This document shows, in pieces, positions 53,294 to 62,611 of a stretch of 64,000 bases of DNA. The stretch spans positions 62,001 to 126,000 of the forward strand of contig NZ_QGKL01000004.1 in assembly GCF_003172895.1 (NCBI RefSeq). The letters run 5' to 3'. Both the position numbers and the translations under genes were made by a program. Below the pieces are notes generated by a model. That model worked only from the letters and a program-made list of their open reading frames with translations. It had not been told where the DNA came from and made no database searches. Origin of the DNA: Leucothrix arctica (GTDB lineage: Bacteria; Pseudomonadota; Gammaproteobacteria; Thiotrichales; Thiotrichaceae). Each line of letters opens with the position of its first letter. The stretch's first letter is position 1.

Positions 53294-54403
53294 ATGAAAA
53301 ATCAGATGACTTTTAGCACCTTGGCGATGATGGGCGCACTTGCTCTATCCGCTAATACAGCCTATGCACATCATGGTAGCAGTGGCCAATTTGACATGAC
53401 AAAGTCACTCGAAGTATCAGGCACAGTGACCAGAGTTAGACTTGTAAACCCTCATTCTTATGTGTACTTCGACGTTGCAAATAGCGCTGGCGGAACAGAT
53501 AACTGGCGTTGTGAATTAAGATCAGGCAACTTGCTTAAGCGAAGCGGTTGGTCAAAAGACATGTTCGCAAAAGGAACAAAGCTGACGATCACTGGCACAC
53601 CAGCACGTAACGAAGACAATGCGTGTTACACCAAAACGATCACCTTTGAAGACGGCACAACCATTGCCCGAAATGCAAAGCTGGATGAAGATGGTAAAGT
53701 CGTTGAAGCACCAAGGAAATTAACGCTAGACGATGGGAAAACACCAAACATCAATGGTACTTGGGCAGCAGAGCAGCGCAAACGAGGCCCGAGACCAACG
53801 GGTGGCGCAAAGCCAGCTGAAGGTGAAGCGCGTAGAGGCCCACCTCCAGGCGAAGGCCGTGGTGGACCAGCACGTATCGAACGAACAGCCGCTGGTGCAG
53901 CAGCTGTTGAGGGTTTTGTTCGTGAAGACAACCCACGTTTTGCCTGCAAGTCGACTAACATCTTTATCGATTGGTGGTTTGATCAAATGGTCAATAAAAT
54001 CGAACAAACTGAAGATGACATCACGCTAACTTATGGCTTCATGGATATTGTTCGTACTATTCACTTAGATATGGATAAGCACCCAGAAGACATCACAGCA
54101 AGCAAAGCTGGCCACTCTATTGGTCAGTGGGAAAACGGCGTTTTAGTGGTTGATACGGTTGGATTCACAGAAGGCTACCTAAACATAACCCCTCGTGTTG
54201 ACGATGTTGCAAAGAACAGTACAGAGCTACGTGTAGTTGAGAAATTTACACTTAGCGAAGACGGTAAAACACTAACACGTGAATATACTGCGACTGACCC
54301 GTTATACATGGTTGGTACGTTCACAGGGAAAGACGTTGTGAAGTTAACTAACGCTGACTATGAGTCATACAGCTGTGAAGATCTTACGGGTGATACTTTC
54401 TAA
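53294..54403 (+). CDS. Secreted DUF6152 protein with Gly/Pro/Arg-rich linker
   Basis: 369 residues. A signal peptide (about 1-26) ends at AYAHHG. The N-terminal part, about 27-120, matches DUF6152 (HHGSSGQFDMTKSLEVSG, VRLVNPHSYVYFDV). A low-complexity stretch at about 155-195 is rich in Gly, Pro, Arg and Ala. The rest is beta-rich with GHSIGQWENGVLVVDTVGFTEG. Function unknown; it is likely periplasmic. AAAGGAT precedes the ATG. The same Gly/Pro/Arg bias is seen in the sensor kinase loop about 3 kb away. Confidence 0.82.
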   Translation: MKNQMTFSTLAMMGALALSANTAYAHHGSSGQFDMTKSLEVSGTVTRVRLVNPHSYVYFDVANSAGGTDNWRCELRSGNLLKRSGWSKDMFAKGTKLTITGTPARNEDNACYTKTITFEDGTTIARNAKLDEDGKVVEAPRKLTLDDGKTPNINGTWAAEQRKRGPRPTGGAKPAEGEARRGPPPGEGRGGPARIERTAAGAAAVEGFVREDNPRFACKSTNIFIDWWFDQMVNKIEQTEDDITLTYGFMDIVRTIHLDMDKHPEDITASKAGHSIGQWENGVLVVDTVGFTEGYLNITPRVDDVAKNSTELRVVEKFTLSEDGKTLTREYTATDPLYMVGTFTGKDVVKLTNADYESYSCEDLTGDTF

Positions 54404-54427
54404 AAAATAAGTACTCGAAGCAAGTAA

Positions 54428-54470
54428 TACAAGAGGTCTACTTTACAAGTAAGCCTCTTGTATTTCTATT
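54428..54470 (+). terminator. Terminator after the DUF6152 gene
   Basis: TACAAGAGG at 54428-54436 pairs with CCTCTTGTA at 54454-54462, with a further CTACTT/AAGTA pair inside, then a TTTCTATT tail. The U-tract is imperfect; it may also serve the convergent DedA gene. Confidence 0.7.
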
Positions 54471-54490
54471 CTGCACCACTATACAAATAG

Positions 54491-55096
54491 CTAAACCAAC
54501 TGCCTCTTAAATGCTTTCCAAGAAACCGCTAACTTATAACCAAAGCCTAGCGTAAACAGCCCTGCTAACGTCACCAACATCACACTGCGCATCAGGTCTG
54601 ATATCTCAGGTACATTACCCGCAAAGCTATAACCAAGCATGATGTAAACAGACGACCAAATACTTGAACCTGCTAACGCCGTAACGCTGTACTGCGCACG
54701 GTTCATACCCCATACGCCACACAAGTAAGCAATATAAGGTCCACAAGGGCTAAGCACTGTTCGCGTTAACAAAATAGCAAACACACCATACTTACGATAA
54801 ACCTTTTCGCTTTTATCAAGCACTGGCGACATACGCCGATGACTAGATAGCTTTTCAATAAGGTTGGGGCCTGCAATTTTCCCTAATTGATAGGCTGCTT
54901 GGTCACCTAAGATATATGCCGACAAGGTGAACAAAAAAAGCTCAATCAGCAAAATATCGCCCGTTGATGCTAAACCGCCAGAGGTTAGCACTAGTATTGA
55001 AGCGGGTAATGGCACACCTAATGCGGCAATGAATACAACAAAAAAGACAACATACAAACCGTAGTCCGTTGCAAAGGCGAGGAGTGTCTCAGTCAA
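54491..55096 (-). CDS. DedA/SNARE-associated family membrane protein
   Basis: 201 residues with about five membrane segments. The DedA pattern is visible: GVPLPASILVLTSGGLA, the GDQAAYQLGK helix, and RTVLSPCGPYIAYLCGVWGM, the conserved re-entrant segment. DedA proteins support membrane lipid flipping or proton balance. It starts at a TTG overlapping the end of the preceding small gene by eight bases, with GGGAG seven bases upstream of it. Confidence 0.88.
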   Translation of the reverse strand: MTETLLAFATDYGLYVVFFVVFIAALGVPLPASILVLTSGGLASTGDILLIELFLFTLSAYILGDQAAYQLGKIAGPNLIEKLSSHRRMSPVLDKSEKVYRKYGVFAILLTRTVLSPCGPYIAYLCGVWGMNRAQYSVTALAGSSIWSSVYIMLGYSFAGNVPEISDLMRSVMLVTLAGLFTLGFGYKLAVSWKAFKRQLV

Positions 55097-55463
55097 GTCC
55101 CTGCTCCCGGTAAGTCAGTGCTGCAATGCGAACAATATTGGTTAATTCATCCAAAGAAACACCAATTCTAGTAGCAATATGATCGAGACGACGTGACGAC
55201 TCAACATTTTCATCAATATCAAAAATTTCAATAATTGCAGTACGAGGCAAACCATAAGACATGGCAACATAGCGAGGAGTCATCCATGACTCTAACGTGA
55301 CATCTTTATGATCAGGGTCATCGAAGTAAATTGCATCCGCGAGCATAGTGCTAGACAACACAATAACTGCAATCGCAGACGTCACAAAACCAAGCACAGT
55401 GAACTTGTAAGAACATGCAAACTTATACAATGTTGAATTGCGGTATTGTTTGAGAACTTGCAT
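55089..55463 (-). CDS. Small membrane-anchored protein of unknown function, DedA partner
   Basis: About 124 residues from the ATG at 55463 (a TTG precedes it). One N-terminal TM helix lies at about 20-43; the rest is soluble, extracytoplasmic, with MSYGLPRTAIIEIFDIDENVES. It overlaps the DedA gene start, which suggests co-translation and possibly a complex. I do not recognise the family. Confidence 0.7.
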   Translation of the reverse strand: MQVLKQYRNSTLYKFACSYKFTVLGFVTSAIAVIVLSSTMLADAIYFDDPDHKDVTLESWMTPRYVAMSYGLPRTAIIEIFDIDENVESSRRLDHIATRIGVSLDELTNIVRIAALTYREQGLD

Positions 55464-55567
55464 CAAGTTAATCGCTTCATGGTGTTAAGGAAGGTAATAC
55501 TAAACCGTATAATGACGAGTTTTATTATTTAATACCTTTATGTCAAGTATTTACGCCCAGCAGACAA

Positions 55568-55873
55568 CTACGAAAGTTTCTCATGCATCGAAATCACCGT
55601 TTTGCTTTTCACAGAATTTGTAAAATGACGCTGCTGAACGGCTTTATATTCATCACTTGAAAAGAACGCTTCCATCACCGCTTGGCTTGGAAAGTCGATA
55701 GTAAACACACGATTGATGTCATCTTCAGTTTTTGAAAGCAGCACTTTAGACACCTCGAAGTCAAAACCAAAAGCACCACCATACGCTTTCAAAATTGGCA
55801 TCATGCCTTCACGGTAGCGCTGATACTCTTCTTGATCGCTAACGTATATTCCCATAATTCTTTCAAATGCCAT
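55568..55873 (-). CDS. DUF1330-family protein
   Basis: 101 residues. The family pattern is seen in VFTIDFPSQAVMEAFFSSDEYKAV and RMGIY-like start (ERIMGIYVSDQEEYQRYREGM). These ferredoxin-like-fold proteins have unknown function. It is 31 bp after the flavin-reductase-like gene on the same strand and may share its transcript. Confidence 0.85.
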   Translation of the reverse strand: MAFERIMGIYVSDQEEYQRYREGMMPILKAYGGAFGFDFEVSKVLLSKTEDDINRVFTIDFPSQAVMEAFFSSDEYKAVQQRHFTNSVKSKTVISMHEKLS

Positions 55874-55904
55874 GTGGCGCTCCTGTTCAACGATTGTCTG
55901 TCAA

Positions 55905-56516
55905 CTACGGCTTTCTTTCTAAGGTATAAGACTCACTCAGCCCTGAGTAATCATTACCCCCTAGTCGTGCTAAAGGATCTAACTTTCCTGCATCAATTGA
56001 TAGTCGATCTTCACCCTGCTGCGCAATTTCATCATTAATATAAGCATGCTTAATCTCTAGAAACAGCAGTGACATCGGCGCGTCACCTATCACTTTCATT
56101 TCGTAAAACTCACACGCATAAGCAACCGGTGCAGCCTTAAGACGTGGTAACGCTGAACCTTCAAACTCAACTGTCGTTAGCCCTAATAATTCAATCTCTG
56201 ACTCGTCATAACCCAACGACTGCGCACTGGCGTTCATTGGCTCAACCAAGCTTTGATCAGCGATATGAACCACGCACTGCTTTTTTTCGATGATATTTCT
56301 AGCGGTGTCTTTCTTATCATTCTCGGACTTGTTACCGACAGAAATCATCAATATCGGTGGCGAACTTGAGACTGGTGCGAAAAAAGAAAACGGCGCTAAA
56401 TTATGACTACCATTATCATTCTCCGTTAATACCCACGCGATTGGACGCGGAATAACCGTTTGAATAATCGTGTGGTAAGTCTGAGTTGGTGAGAGCTTGG
56501 AAAAATCTATATACAT
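55905..56516 (-). CDS. Flavin reductase-like (FMN-binding split barrel) protein
   Basis: About 203 residues from the ATG at 56516; a TTG one codon before is also possible. The family marks VIPRPIAWVLTENDNGSHNLAPFSFF and PPILMISVGNKSENDKKDTARNI are present, the FMN-binding fold of flavoprotein oxygenases/reductases. Substrate unknown. It is followed by the DUF1330 gene. Confidence 0.88.
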   Translation of the reverse strand: MYIDFSKLSPTQTYHTIIQTVIPRPIAWVLTENDNGSHNLAPFSFFAPVSSSPPILMISVGNKSENDKKDTARNIIEKKQCVVHIADQSLVEPMNASAQSLGYDESEIELLGLTTVEFEGSALPRLKAAPVAYACEFYEMKVIGDAPMSLLFLEIKHAYINDEIAQQGEDRLSIDAGKLDPLARLGGNDYSGLSESYTLERKP

Positions 56517-56593
56517 CAAAAAAACCTATTTTTGGGAGAGTACGCTGCTGAACTTGAGGACACGTAAAGCAGCCTCAAAACATTGAAACACCT

Positions 56594-57277
56594 TTAGAAC
56601 AAGTAACCCAACGTTACACCATACACCGTATATGAGTCATCCAACGAGTCGTTTTGGCTGTTACCAAAAGCTTGCAAATCAGCATTCAGGTTCGCAAGAT
56701 CACTAGTGTTATCCGAGCTTAATTTAAGGCTTGGTGAAAGACCGAAGATCCGGCCTGCTTCAGCCTGCACAAACCAGCCTTTATCCCGCCTAAACTGGTA
56801 GCGATAGCCTAAACCAACATATGGCACAACACTATTTGTTTCGACTGTACCCGATATTGTCCCAATTTGGGTACCTGTATAAAAACTATTATTTAGCGGT
56901 AAGACCGGGATAGCATCTGCCTCAAATGACAACTGAGCAGGATCTCCAAGATGCGCTGCACCAGCACTTACAAAGAAACCATTACGTCGTGACCAAGGAA
57001 ACCAATCAACAGTCAAACGTACATTATTTTGGTCAAATTTTTCAAAAAAACTCACTGGCCCGATCCCTTTATGATTGTCAAAGTCGATAGAAGCGTAACC
57101 TAAACGAAAACGAATCTTTTGATTGGCGTAGTAACCGACATCGATAACATAGCCTGTCCCAATATCTTTAATGTCGCCACCGCCTCCAGAAATTTCAAAA
57201 CCTTTAACCACATCATCAGCGATACCTAGACTAGGCAACATCATTGCTGCAAATACAGCACTTATTACTTTTTTCAT
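56594..57277 (-). CDS. Outer-membrane beta-barrel protein
   Basis: About 227 residues from the ATG at 57277 (MKKVISAVFAAMMLPSLGIAD), which gives a signal peptide with cleavage after IAD or nearby; the frame is open 41 codons further upstream without a signal. Alternating beta strands (GYVIDVGYYANQKIRFRLGYASIDF, NVRLTVDWFPW, FFVSAGAAHLG, VPYVGLGYRYQF) and the C-terminal ending YTVYGVTLGYLF, with a terminal Phe, are those of small outer-membrane barrels of the OmpA/OmpW type. Function unknown. Confidence 0.85.
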   Translation of the reverse strand: MKKVISAVFAAMMLPSLGIADDVVKGFEISGGGGDIKDIGTGYVIDVGYYANQKIRFRLGYASIDFDNHKGIGPVSFFEKFDQNNVRLTVDWFPWSRRNGFFVSAGAAHLGDPAQLSFEADAIPVLPLNNSFYTGTQIGTISGTVETNSVVPYVGLGYRYQFRRDKGWFVQAEAGRIFGLSPSLKLSSDNTSDLANLNADLQAFGNSQNDSLDDSYTVYGVTLGYLF

Positions 57278-57423
57278 ATTAATATCTCTATAAGTTACCG
57301 GGAGGTACATCTCAGTGCGCACATTTAAGATGTACCCACCCAAATAAACTACCCCGCCCGAAGACATTTTCTCAACACTATAGGTCGCATAGTGTTTCAA
57401 AGTAGCTATATAAGGTACCCCCC

Positions 57424-57463
57424 AAAAAAAAAGCCAGTATGACTTAAAAAGACATACTGGCTT
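57424..57463 (-). terminator. Terminator of aroA
   Basis: AAGCCAGTATG at 57431-57441 pairs with CATACTGGCTT at 57453-57463. On the minus strand the stem is followed by a run of T (57430-57424), downstream of aroA. Confidence 0.85.
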
Positions 57464-57549
57464 CCCTTATTGTTATAACAAATAAAAGCAACTAAAAATC
57501 TACTGATATAGCCATTGTAATTATTGTCATAACAAGTTTCCCACGATCC

Positions 57550-58836
57550 TTAACGAGTAACTAGCGCCAACTTATCAAAGTAATCTGGGAACGTTTTTGA
57601 GGTGCACTTAGGATCATTAATGGTCACTGGCGTACCACTTAGCGCAACCAATGAAAAACACATCGCGATACGGTGATCGTCATACGTATCAATCTCAGCA
57701 TGAATAATCTTTTCAGGTGCAGTCACTTCAATGAAGTCATGCCCTTCAACAACCGTCGCACCGACTTTACGTAACTCAGTCGCCATCGCAAACAAACGAT
57801 CTGTTTCTTTTACACGCCAATTGTAAACGTTAGTAATCTTTGTCGTGCCTGTCGCAAATAACGCCGCCACTGCAATAGTCATCGCCGCATCAGGAATATG
57901 GTTCATGTCCATATCCACCGCTTTCAGCTCGCCTTTACTGGCTTTAATGTAGTCATCGCCCCACTCGATCTTTGCACCCATTGCTTCCAATACCGTTGCA
58001 AACTGCGTGTCGCCCTGCACTGACTTTTTACCAATACCCGTTACTTTCACACTACCACCAGCAATCGCACCCGCTGCTAGGAAGTAAGACGCTGATGACG
58101 CATCACCTTCAACAAGGTATTGCTCAACCGCTGTATACGTCTGACCACCTTTAACCACAAAACTCTGATAGTCTTCAGTTACAACATCAACACCAAAGTC
58201 CTTCATGATTTGAAGCGTAATTTTGATGTATGGCTTAGATACTAACTCACCAACAATCTCAATGGTGGTGTCTTCTTGGGACATCGGTGCAGCCATCAAA
58301 AATGCCGTTAAGAACTGACTAGAAACACTACCGTCAATTTTAATCGTGCCGCCTTTCAGGCCTGTGCCTTTAATATTTAGCGGTGGGTAGTCTTCGTTAC
58401 CAAGGTAAGAAATATCCGCACCGGCTTGTTGAAGCGAGTCTACCAAAGAACCAATAGGACGCTCAAACATACGTGGCTCACCCGTTAGCACATAGTCGCC
58501 CTGACCTAAGCAAAGTGCCGCACACAGTGGACGCATCGCTGTACCAGCATTTCCTAAGAATAACTCAATCTGGCCTTGGTCTTTTGTATCAAACGCATGG
58601 CCTAAGCCTTCAACAACACACTGTTTTTTATCATCAGAAAGCTGATAGCTAACACCCAGCTGCTTGAGTGCCGTTAGCATGTGACGAATATCATCGCTGT
58701 CTAGCAAATTCGTCAGCGTCGTTGTTCCTTTTGCTAAGGCTGCTAACAAAAGCGCTCGGTTTGATAAGCTTTTTGAGCCAGGAAGGTTGATTTCACCATC
58801 CACTTTAGCAATCGGGTTTAACAACAGTTGTTCCAT
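57550..58836 (-). CDS. aroA: 3-phosphoshikimate 1-carboxyvinyltransferase (EPSP synthase)
   Basis: 428 residues, class I. Active-site pieces: [17 protein letters not shown] near the start, [24 protein letters not shown], and [16 protein letters not shown] near the end. The enzyme joins phosphoenolpyruvate to shikimate-3-phosphate in aromatic amino-acid synthesis. It stands alone with its own terminator. Confidence 0.97.
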   Translation of the reverse strand: MEQLLLNPIAKVDGEINLPGSKSLSNRALLLAALAKGTTTLTNLLDSDDIRHMLTALKQLGVSYQLSDDKKQCVVEGLGHAFDTKDQGQIELFLGNAGTAMRPLCAALCLGQGDYVLTGEPRMFERPIGSLVDSLQQAGADISYLGNEDYPPLNIKGTGLKGGTIKIDGSVSSQFLTAFLMAAPMSQEDTTIEIVGELVSKPYIKITLQIMKDFGVDVVTEDYQSFVVKGGQTYTAVEQYLVEGDASSASYFLAAGAIAGGSVKVTGIGKKSVQGDTQFATVLEAMGAKIEWGDDYIKASKGELKAVDMDMNHIPDAAMTIAVAALFATGTTKITNVYNWRVKETDRLFAMATELRKVGATVVEGHDFIEVTAPEKIIHAEIDTYDDHRIAMCFSLVALSGTPVTINDPKCTSKTFPDYFDKLALVTR

Positions 58837-58992
58837 AATATTCTCTCTTTGCTCTGATTAAGCGCGTCATTTGTAGTGCGTATTTTGACCCACTATCTTA
58901 TGACGTTTTGAATGAAACTATAACCAGAAATTTGCCTAATCACGCCCACCAATCAAATAATGAAGCAGATCAACCGAACTGCACGGCTAAAC

Positions 58993-60561
58993 TTACAACG
59001 ACTCTAAGTTTTCAATACACCAATTTGCACGTTCGATTACCGCGGTTTGAGCTGAATCTTCTTGCTTATCCCACTGTCGATACACCATACCAATGCGCGG
59101 GTTCTTTTCAAAACGCTCACGGTGTCGAACCATGAATCCCCAGTACAAGCTATTAAACGGACAGGCCGACTCCCCTGTTTTTTCCTTAATTTTGTAATGA
59201 CAATATTTGCAGTAATCACTCATTTTATTAATGTAGTTACCACCTGCGCTGTAAGCCTTAGTCGCGACGATGCCACCATCCGCAAACTGACTCATGCCAC
59301 GTGTATTTGGCATTTCAACCCACTCCAGCGCATCGATATAAATACCGAGATACCATTCATCAACCTCATCAGGGTTAATCCCGGTCAGTAAACAAAAGTT
59401 ACCCGTCACCATCAATCGTTGAATGTGATGCGCGTAAGCGTAATCCAATGACTGCTTGATTGACTGCTTCATACAGTTCATTTTGGTATCGGCCGTCCAA
59501 AAATATGACGGGAGTGACTGCTGCGCATCTAAACTATTTTTGTCACGGTACTCAGGCATATTCGCCCAATACACACCACGGATATACTCGCGCCAGCCTA
59601 ATATTTGTCGTACAAAACCTTCGATTTGAGACAGACTAATCTTGCCTTCAGAGCGTTCGAAGTGGCTAATTGCTTCGTTAATCACTTGCAAGGGGTGCAG
59701 CATTTTTGAATTAATCGAGAACGACAAGCGCGAGTGATAAAGACTCCATTGGTGCTCACTATTACCCGTCATTGCATCTTGAAAGCGACCAAAGTTTGGC
59801 AAGCAGTGTTCACAAAAGAAGCTCAGTAACTCTAAAGACTCGCGTCGCGTCGTAGGCCAGAGCAAGTGCTCCGTCATCTCACCCATTGAAGGAATATTAT
59901 GTTTTTCGAGACGTTGACGAATAGCCGTTACATCTCGCTCAAACAATAACGGTGCTGGCACTTCAACAATATCTTGCGGCTTTAGCTTGTTGCGATTGTC
60001 ACCATCAAAATTCCACTGCTCACCGACAGGCTTATCGCCTTCCATAAGCACATCAAAACGCTTGCGCATCTTGCGGTAGAAGAACTCCATTTTGTGGTGT
60101 TTGTCTTTGGTAAAGTAGTCATCTATCTCGTCAAAGCCCACTAAGAAATGCTCAGTATCCACCTCTGTCACTGTTAGCGACGAAGTATCTTTACTGTTTA
60201 AAGACATACCCCGCATTTGCGCTAGGAGTCGGTATTCATCTGGTCGCTGATACTCTACCGACGCTACATCATGCTGCAAACACAGGTGTTGGATTAACTC
60301 AGGAAAGTCCGCAAAGTCAGCCGTGTCATCAAGCGTAAGATGAGTAACCTCATGCCCTGACTTATTTAACGCGCCAGCAAACTGCTCCATCGCGCTAAAG
60401 AACGCACACAACTTTTGAATGTGGTGCTTGGTGTACGTTGCTTCTTGTTTCAGCTCAGCAATGACATACAGCACAGACGGATCTTTTTGCTGATACCAAT
60501 GATGATTAGCATTCAGTTGGTCACCTAAAATTAGGCGCAACGTTTGATAATGTGAACTCAA
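58993..60561 (-). CDS. Iron-sulfur photolyase (FeS-BCP, prokaryotic 6-4 type)
   Basis: 522 residues. The start LRLILGDQLN is typical of FeS-BCP/PhrB proteins. The iron-sulfur ligands match PhrB: a Cys in TKMNCMKQS, the pair in YCKYC, and Cys13 residues later in ACPFN. The FAD-binding C-terminal half has WREYIRGVYW. This class repairs 6-4 photoproducts in light using FAD and a ribolumazine antenna. It starts at a TTG overlapping the TIGR03643 gene stop by four bases. Confidence 0.9.
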   Translation of the reverse strand: MSSHYQTLRLILGDQLNANHHWYQQKDPSVLYVIAELKQEATYTKHHIQKLCAFFSAMEQFAGALNKSGHEVTHLTLDDTADFADFPELIQHLCLQHDVASVEYQRPDEYRLLAQMRGMSLNSKDTSSLTVTEVDTEHFLVGFDEIDDYFTKDKHHKMEFFYRKMRKRFDVLMEGDKPVGEQWNFDGDNRNKLKPQDIVEVPAPLLFERDVTAIRQRLEKHNIPSMGEMTEHLLWPTTRRESLELLSFFCEHCLPNFGRFQDAMTGNSEHQWSLYHSRLSFSINSKMLHPLQVINEAISHFERSEGKISLSQIEGFVRQILGWREYIRGVYWANMPEYRDKNSLDAQQSLPSYFWTADTKMNCMKQSIKQSLDYAYAHHIQRLMVTGNFCLLTGINPDEVDEWYLGIYIDALEWVEMPNTRGMSQFADGGIVATKAYSAGGNYINKMSDYCKYCHYKIKEKTGESACPFNSLYWGFMVRHRERFEKNPRIGMVYRQWDKQEDSAQTAVIERANWCIENLESL

Positions 60562-60836
60562 GAACGTTTATACTGTGTTGGACAGTGGCTTCGAGTGATG
60601 TCTGTAGAGCGAGTCGCCATGTGCTTTGTCTTGCGGCCACTGACGCGCGCACGCCATAGTCGGAATGAGCTTGGCTTGAGCTGGTAACGCATCAGTTGAA
60701 TGACTGCGGATTCGTTAACCGCGTAAAGCTTTTCAATCGCCTCAAACGGTGTTCTGTCCTCCCATGCCATCTCGATAATTCGGGAAACATCTGCGACGGG
60801 GAGTTTCTTGCTTAAAGCTTTTGCGGGATTAGCCAT
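60558..60836 (-). CDS. TIGR03643/DUF2805 family protein
   Basis: 92 residues from the ATG at 60836; AGGA precedes it. The family core VADVSRIIEMAWEDRTPFEAI...YQLKPSSFRLWRARVSGRKTKH is present. Function unknown, but this family is regularly encoded beside photolyase genes. It overlaps the FeS photolyase start, so the two are coupled. Confidence 0.85.
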   Translation of the reverse strand: MANPAKALSKKLPVADVSRIIEMAWEDRTPFEAIEKLYAVNESAVIQLMRYQLKPSSFRLWRARVSGRKTKHMATRSTDITRSHCPTQYKRS

Positions 60837-60986
60837 GTTGGTTTCCTGATTTGACGAGATCTGTAAAAAGAAGTTTAAAAGACCCAACGTGAAAGTAATG
60901 TAGATTCAGATGTTTAATGTCAGGCAAATTAACAATCAAAAAAATAGAACACAAATAACACTACTTTTAACACCCTTTGCTTACCT

Positions 60987-61136
60987 TTAAGGCTGTTTCT
61001 TCTTATGCCCTCGCTTACAACGCTCCGAACAAAACTTCACATTATCCCAATCTCTCGCCCACTTTTTACGCCAAGCAAATGACAGCCCACATTCCACACA
61101 GATCTTTGTTGGTAAATTAAGTTTATGATGCGCCAT
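60987..61136 (-). CDS. DUF2256 zinc-ribbon small protein
   Basis: 49 residues from the ATG at 61136 (MAHHKLNLP). Four cysteines, CVEC and CSERC, make a zinc-ribbon-like unit, followed by a basic tail (KRGHKKKQP). Family DUF2256; function unknown, often next to cryptochrome/photolyase genes. It overlaps the end of the preceding photolyase gene, and GAGGTGAG precedes the start. Confidence 0.88.
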   Translation of the reverse strand: MAHHKLNLPTKICVECGLSFAWRKKWARDWDNVKFCSERCKRGHKKKQP

Positions 61137-61138
61137 GC

Positions 61139-62611
61139 TCACCTCACGTGCCGTTGAAGAATACGTCTTGATTCGCGCCTGACTTCTGGACGATCTCGCC
61201 ACGCCCACAGCAAGTCACTTGCTTGCTTATAAGTTACCGCAACATCAACAATCGGCGCGGGATAATTCTCACCAATTGTCATCCCATACATAAGCTGTTC
61301 CATCGGCGTTAATGTATGTGGACAAGTAATCAACTCATTCGGTAACTCCCTCAACTCTGGACACCACTGACGAATAAAACGTCCTTTAGGGTCATGTTCA
61401 ACCGCTTGTTTAATCGGGTTATAAATGCGAATGGTGTTGATGCCCGTGACGCCCGCTTGCATCTGAAACTGCGGGTAATGAATACCCGGTTCAAAGTCCA
61501 GAAATACCCGTGCCAGGTGCTGTACACCGTGTCGCCAGTCAATCTGCAAATGATGGCACAAAAAACTCACCAACATTGCTCGCATCCGAAAATTAATATA
61601 ACCGGTCGCAATCAAACAACGCATACACGAATCAACCAAGGGGTAGCCTGTTTGCCCCTGCTCCCAAGCGGTTAAATCAGCCTGAGAATCTAACTCAGAT
61701 CGATAAGGCAGCTCACGATAGCCACTATTGATATGTCTAAACTCCATACTGCATTCGCTTTCAAACTTTTGCATAAAGTGACAATGCCAATGAAACCGCG
61801 ACGACAGCGCAATCAACGCCCTACGCCAGCCTTTACGTTGCCAGTGACCCAACAGTATTTGGTAGGCTTGCCGCAAACTGATATTCCCCCAAGCCAAATA
61901 CGGAGACAACCGTGAGCAGCTTTCTCTACTCAGCTCAGGCTTAGAAATTTGCACATTATATAGCTGACCTCGACCGTCGAAAAAATCATCCAGCACTGCT
62001 CTTGCTTCAAGTTCACCCCCTATTTGCATCTGTGGATCAGGTATTTTCCACTCAGCAGGCAGTTTTGAAGTATCAAACACCGCTTTCACCAGTGTGAGTT
62101 GCTTGGGATGATTATCAACCAGCGAGGCTTTCATCACTTTTTTCCAATTACCATCCCAATCACTTCGATCAACGGCACCCCGCATAACGCCGCCCAAGAC
62201 CGCTTCTTGCCAAGCAATATGACGCTCACTAAACCAACGCTGTAATTGTTTATCGCGTTTAAACGTATTATCGAGGCCAATTTCGTGATGCGAAAAAACG
62301 TGTTGAATATCAAACTGCTCGTTCAATTGTTCAAAAACGGCTAAAGCTTCATCATGTGCAACCACAACACGCCCGTTGAGTTGCTGGTTCATCTGTATTA
62401 ACGACTCAGTCACAAACCGCCAGTGTCTTTCTGAGAAGTGAGGGTCACTGAGCAGCATCGGTTCAAAGATAAATAGCAGCAACGTAGGATGCGGTGAATC
62501 CTCTGCCCATTTAAGCGGTTGATGATCATGTAATCGCAAGTCCCTTTTAAACCAAACGATATTAATGGCAGGCTTATCGGAGCTTATTACAGGAAAAACA
62601 GCACTTGCCAT
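61139..62611 (-). CDS. Photolyase/cryptochrome family protein (FAD type, CPD-like)
   Basis: 490 residues. N-terminal photolyase domain ([18 protein letters not shown]); C-terminal FAD domain with [50 protein letters not shown] and [12 protein letters not shown]. These are the marks of cryptochrome/photolyase proteins of the bacterial FAD-dependent type; whether it repairs CPD or senses light is not decided here. It starts in a TAATG overlap with the cryptochrome DASH gene. Confidence 0.9.
   Translation of the reverse strand: MASAVFPVISSDKPAINIVWFKRDLRLHDHQPLKWAEDSPHPTLLLFIFEPMLLSDPHFSERHWRFVTESLIQMNQQLNGRVVVAHDEALAVFEQLNEQFDIQHVFSHHEIGLDNTFKRDKQLQRWFSERHIAWQEAVLGGVMRGAVDRSDWDGNWKKVMKASLVDNHPKQLTLVKAVFDTSKLPAEWKIPDPQMQIGGELEARAVLDDFFDGRGQLYNVQISKPELSRESCSRLSPYLAWGNISLRQAYQILLGHWQRKGWRRALIALSSRFHWHCHFMQKFESECSMEFRHINSGYRELPYRSELDSQADLTAWEQGQTGYPLVDSCMRCLIATGYINFRMRAMLVSFLCHHLQIDWRHGVQHLARVFLDFEPGIHYPQFQMQAGVTGINTIRIYNPIKQAVEHDPKGRFIRQWCPELRELPNELITCPHTLTPMEQLMYGMTIGENYPAPIVDVAVTYKQASDLLWAWRDRPEVRRESRRILQRHVR

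Noticed and set aside
53733-54029. Overlapping frames opposite and across the DUF6152 gene
   Set aside because: They arise from the GC-rich, low-complexity linker of the real gene.
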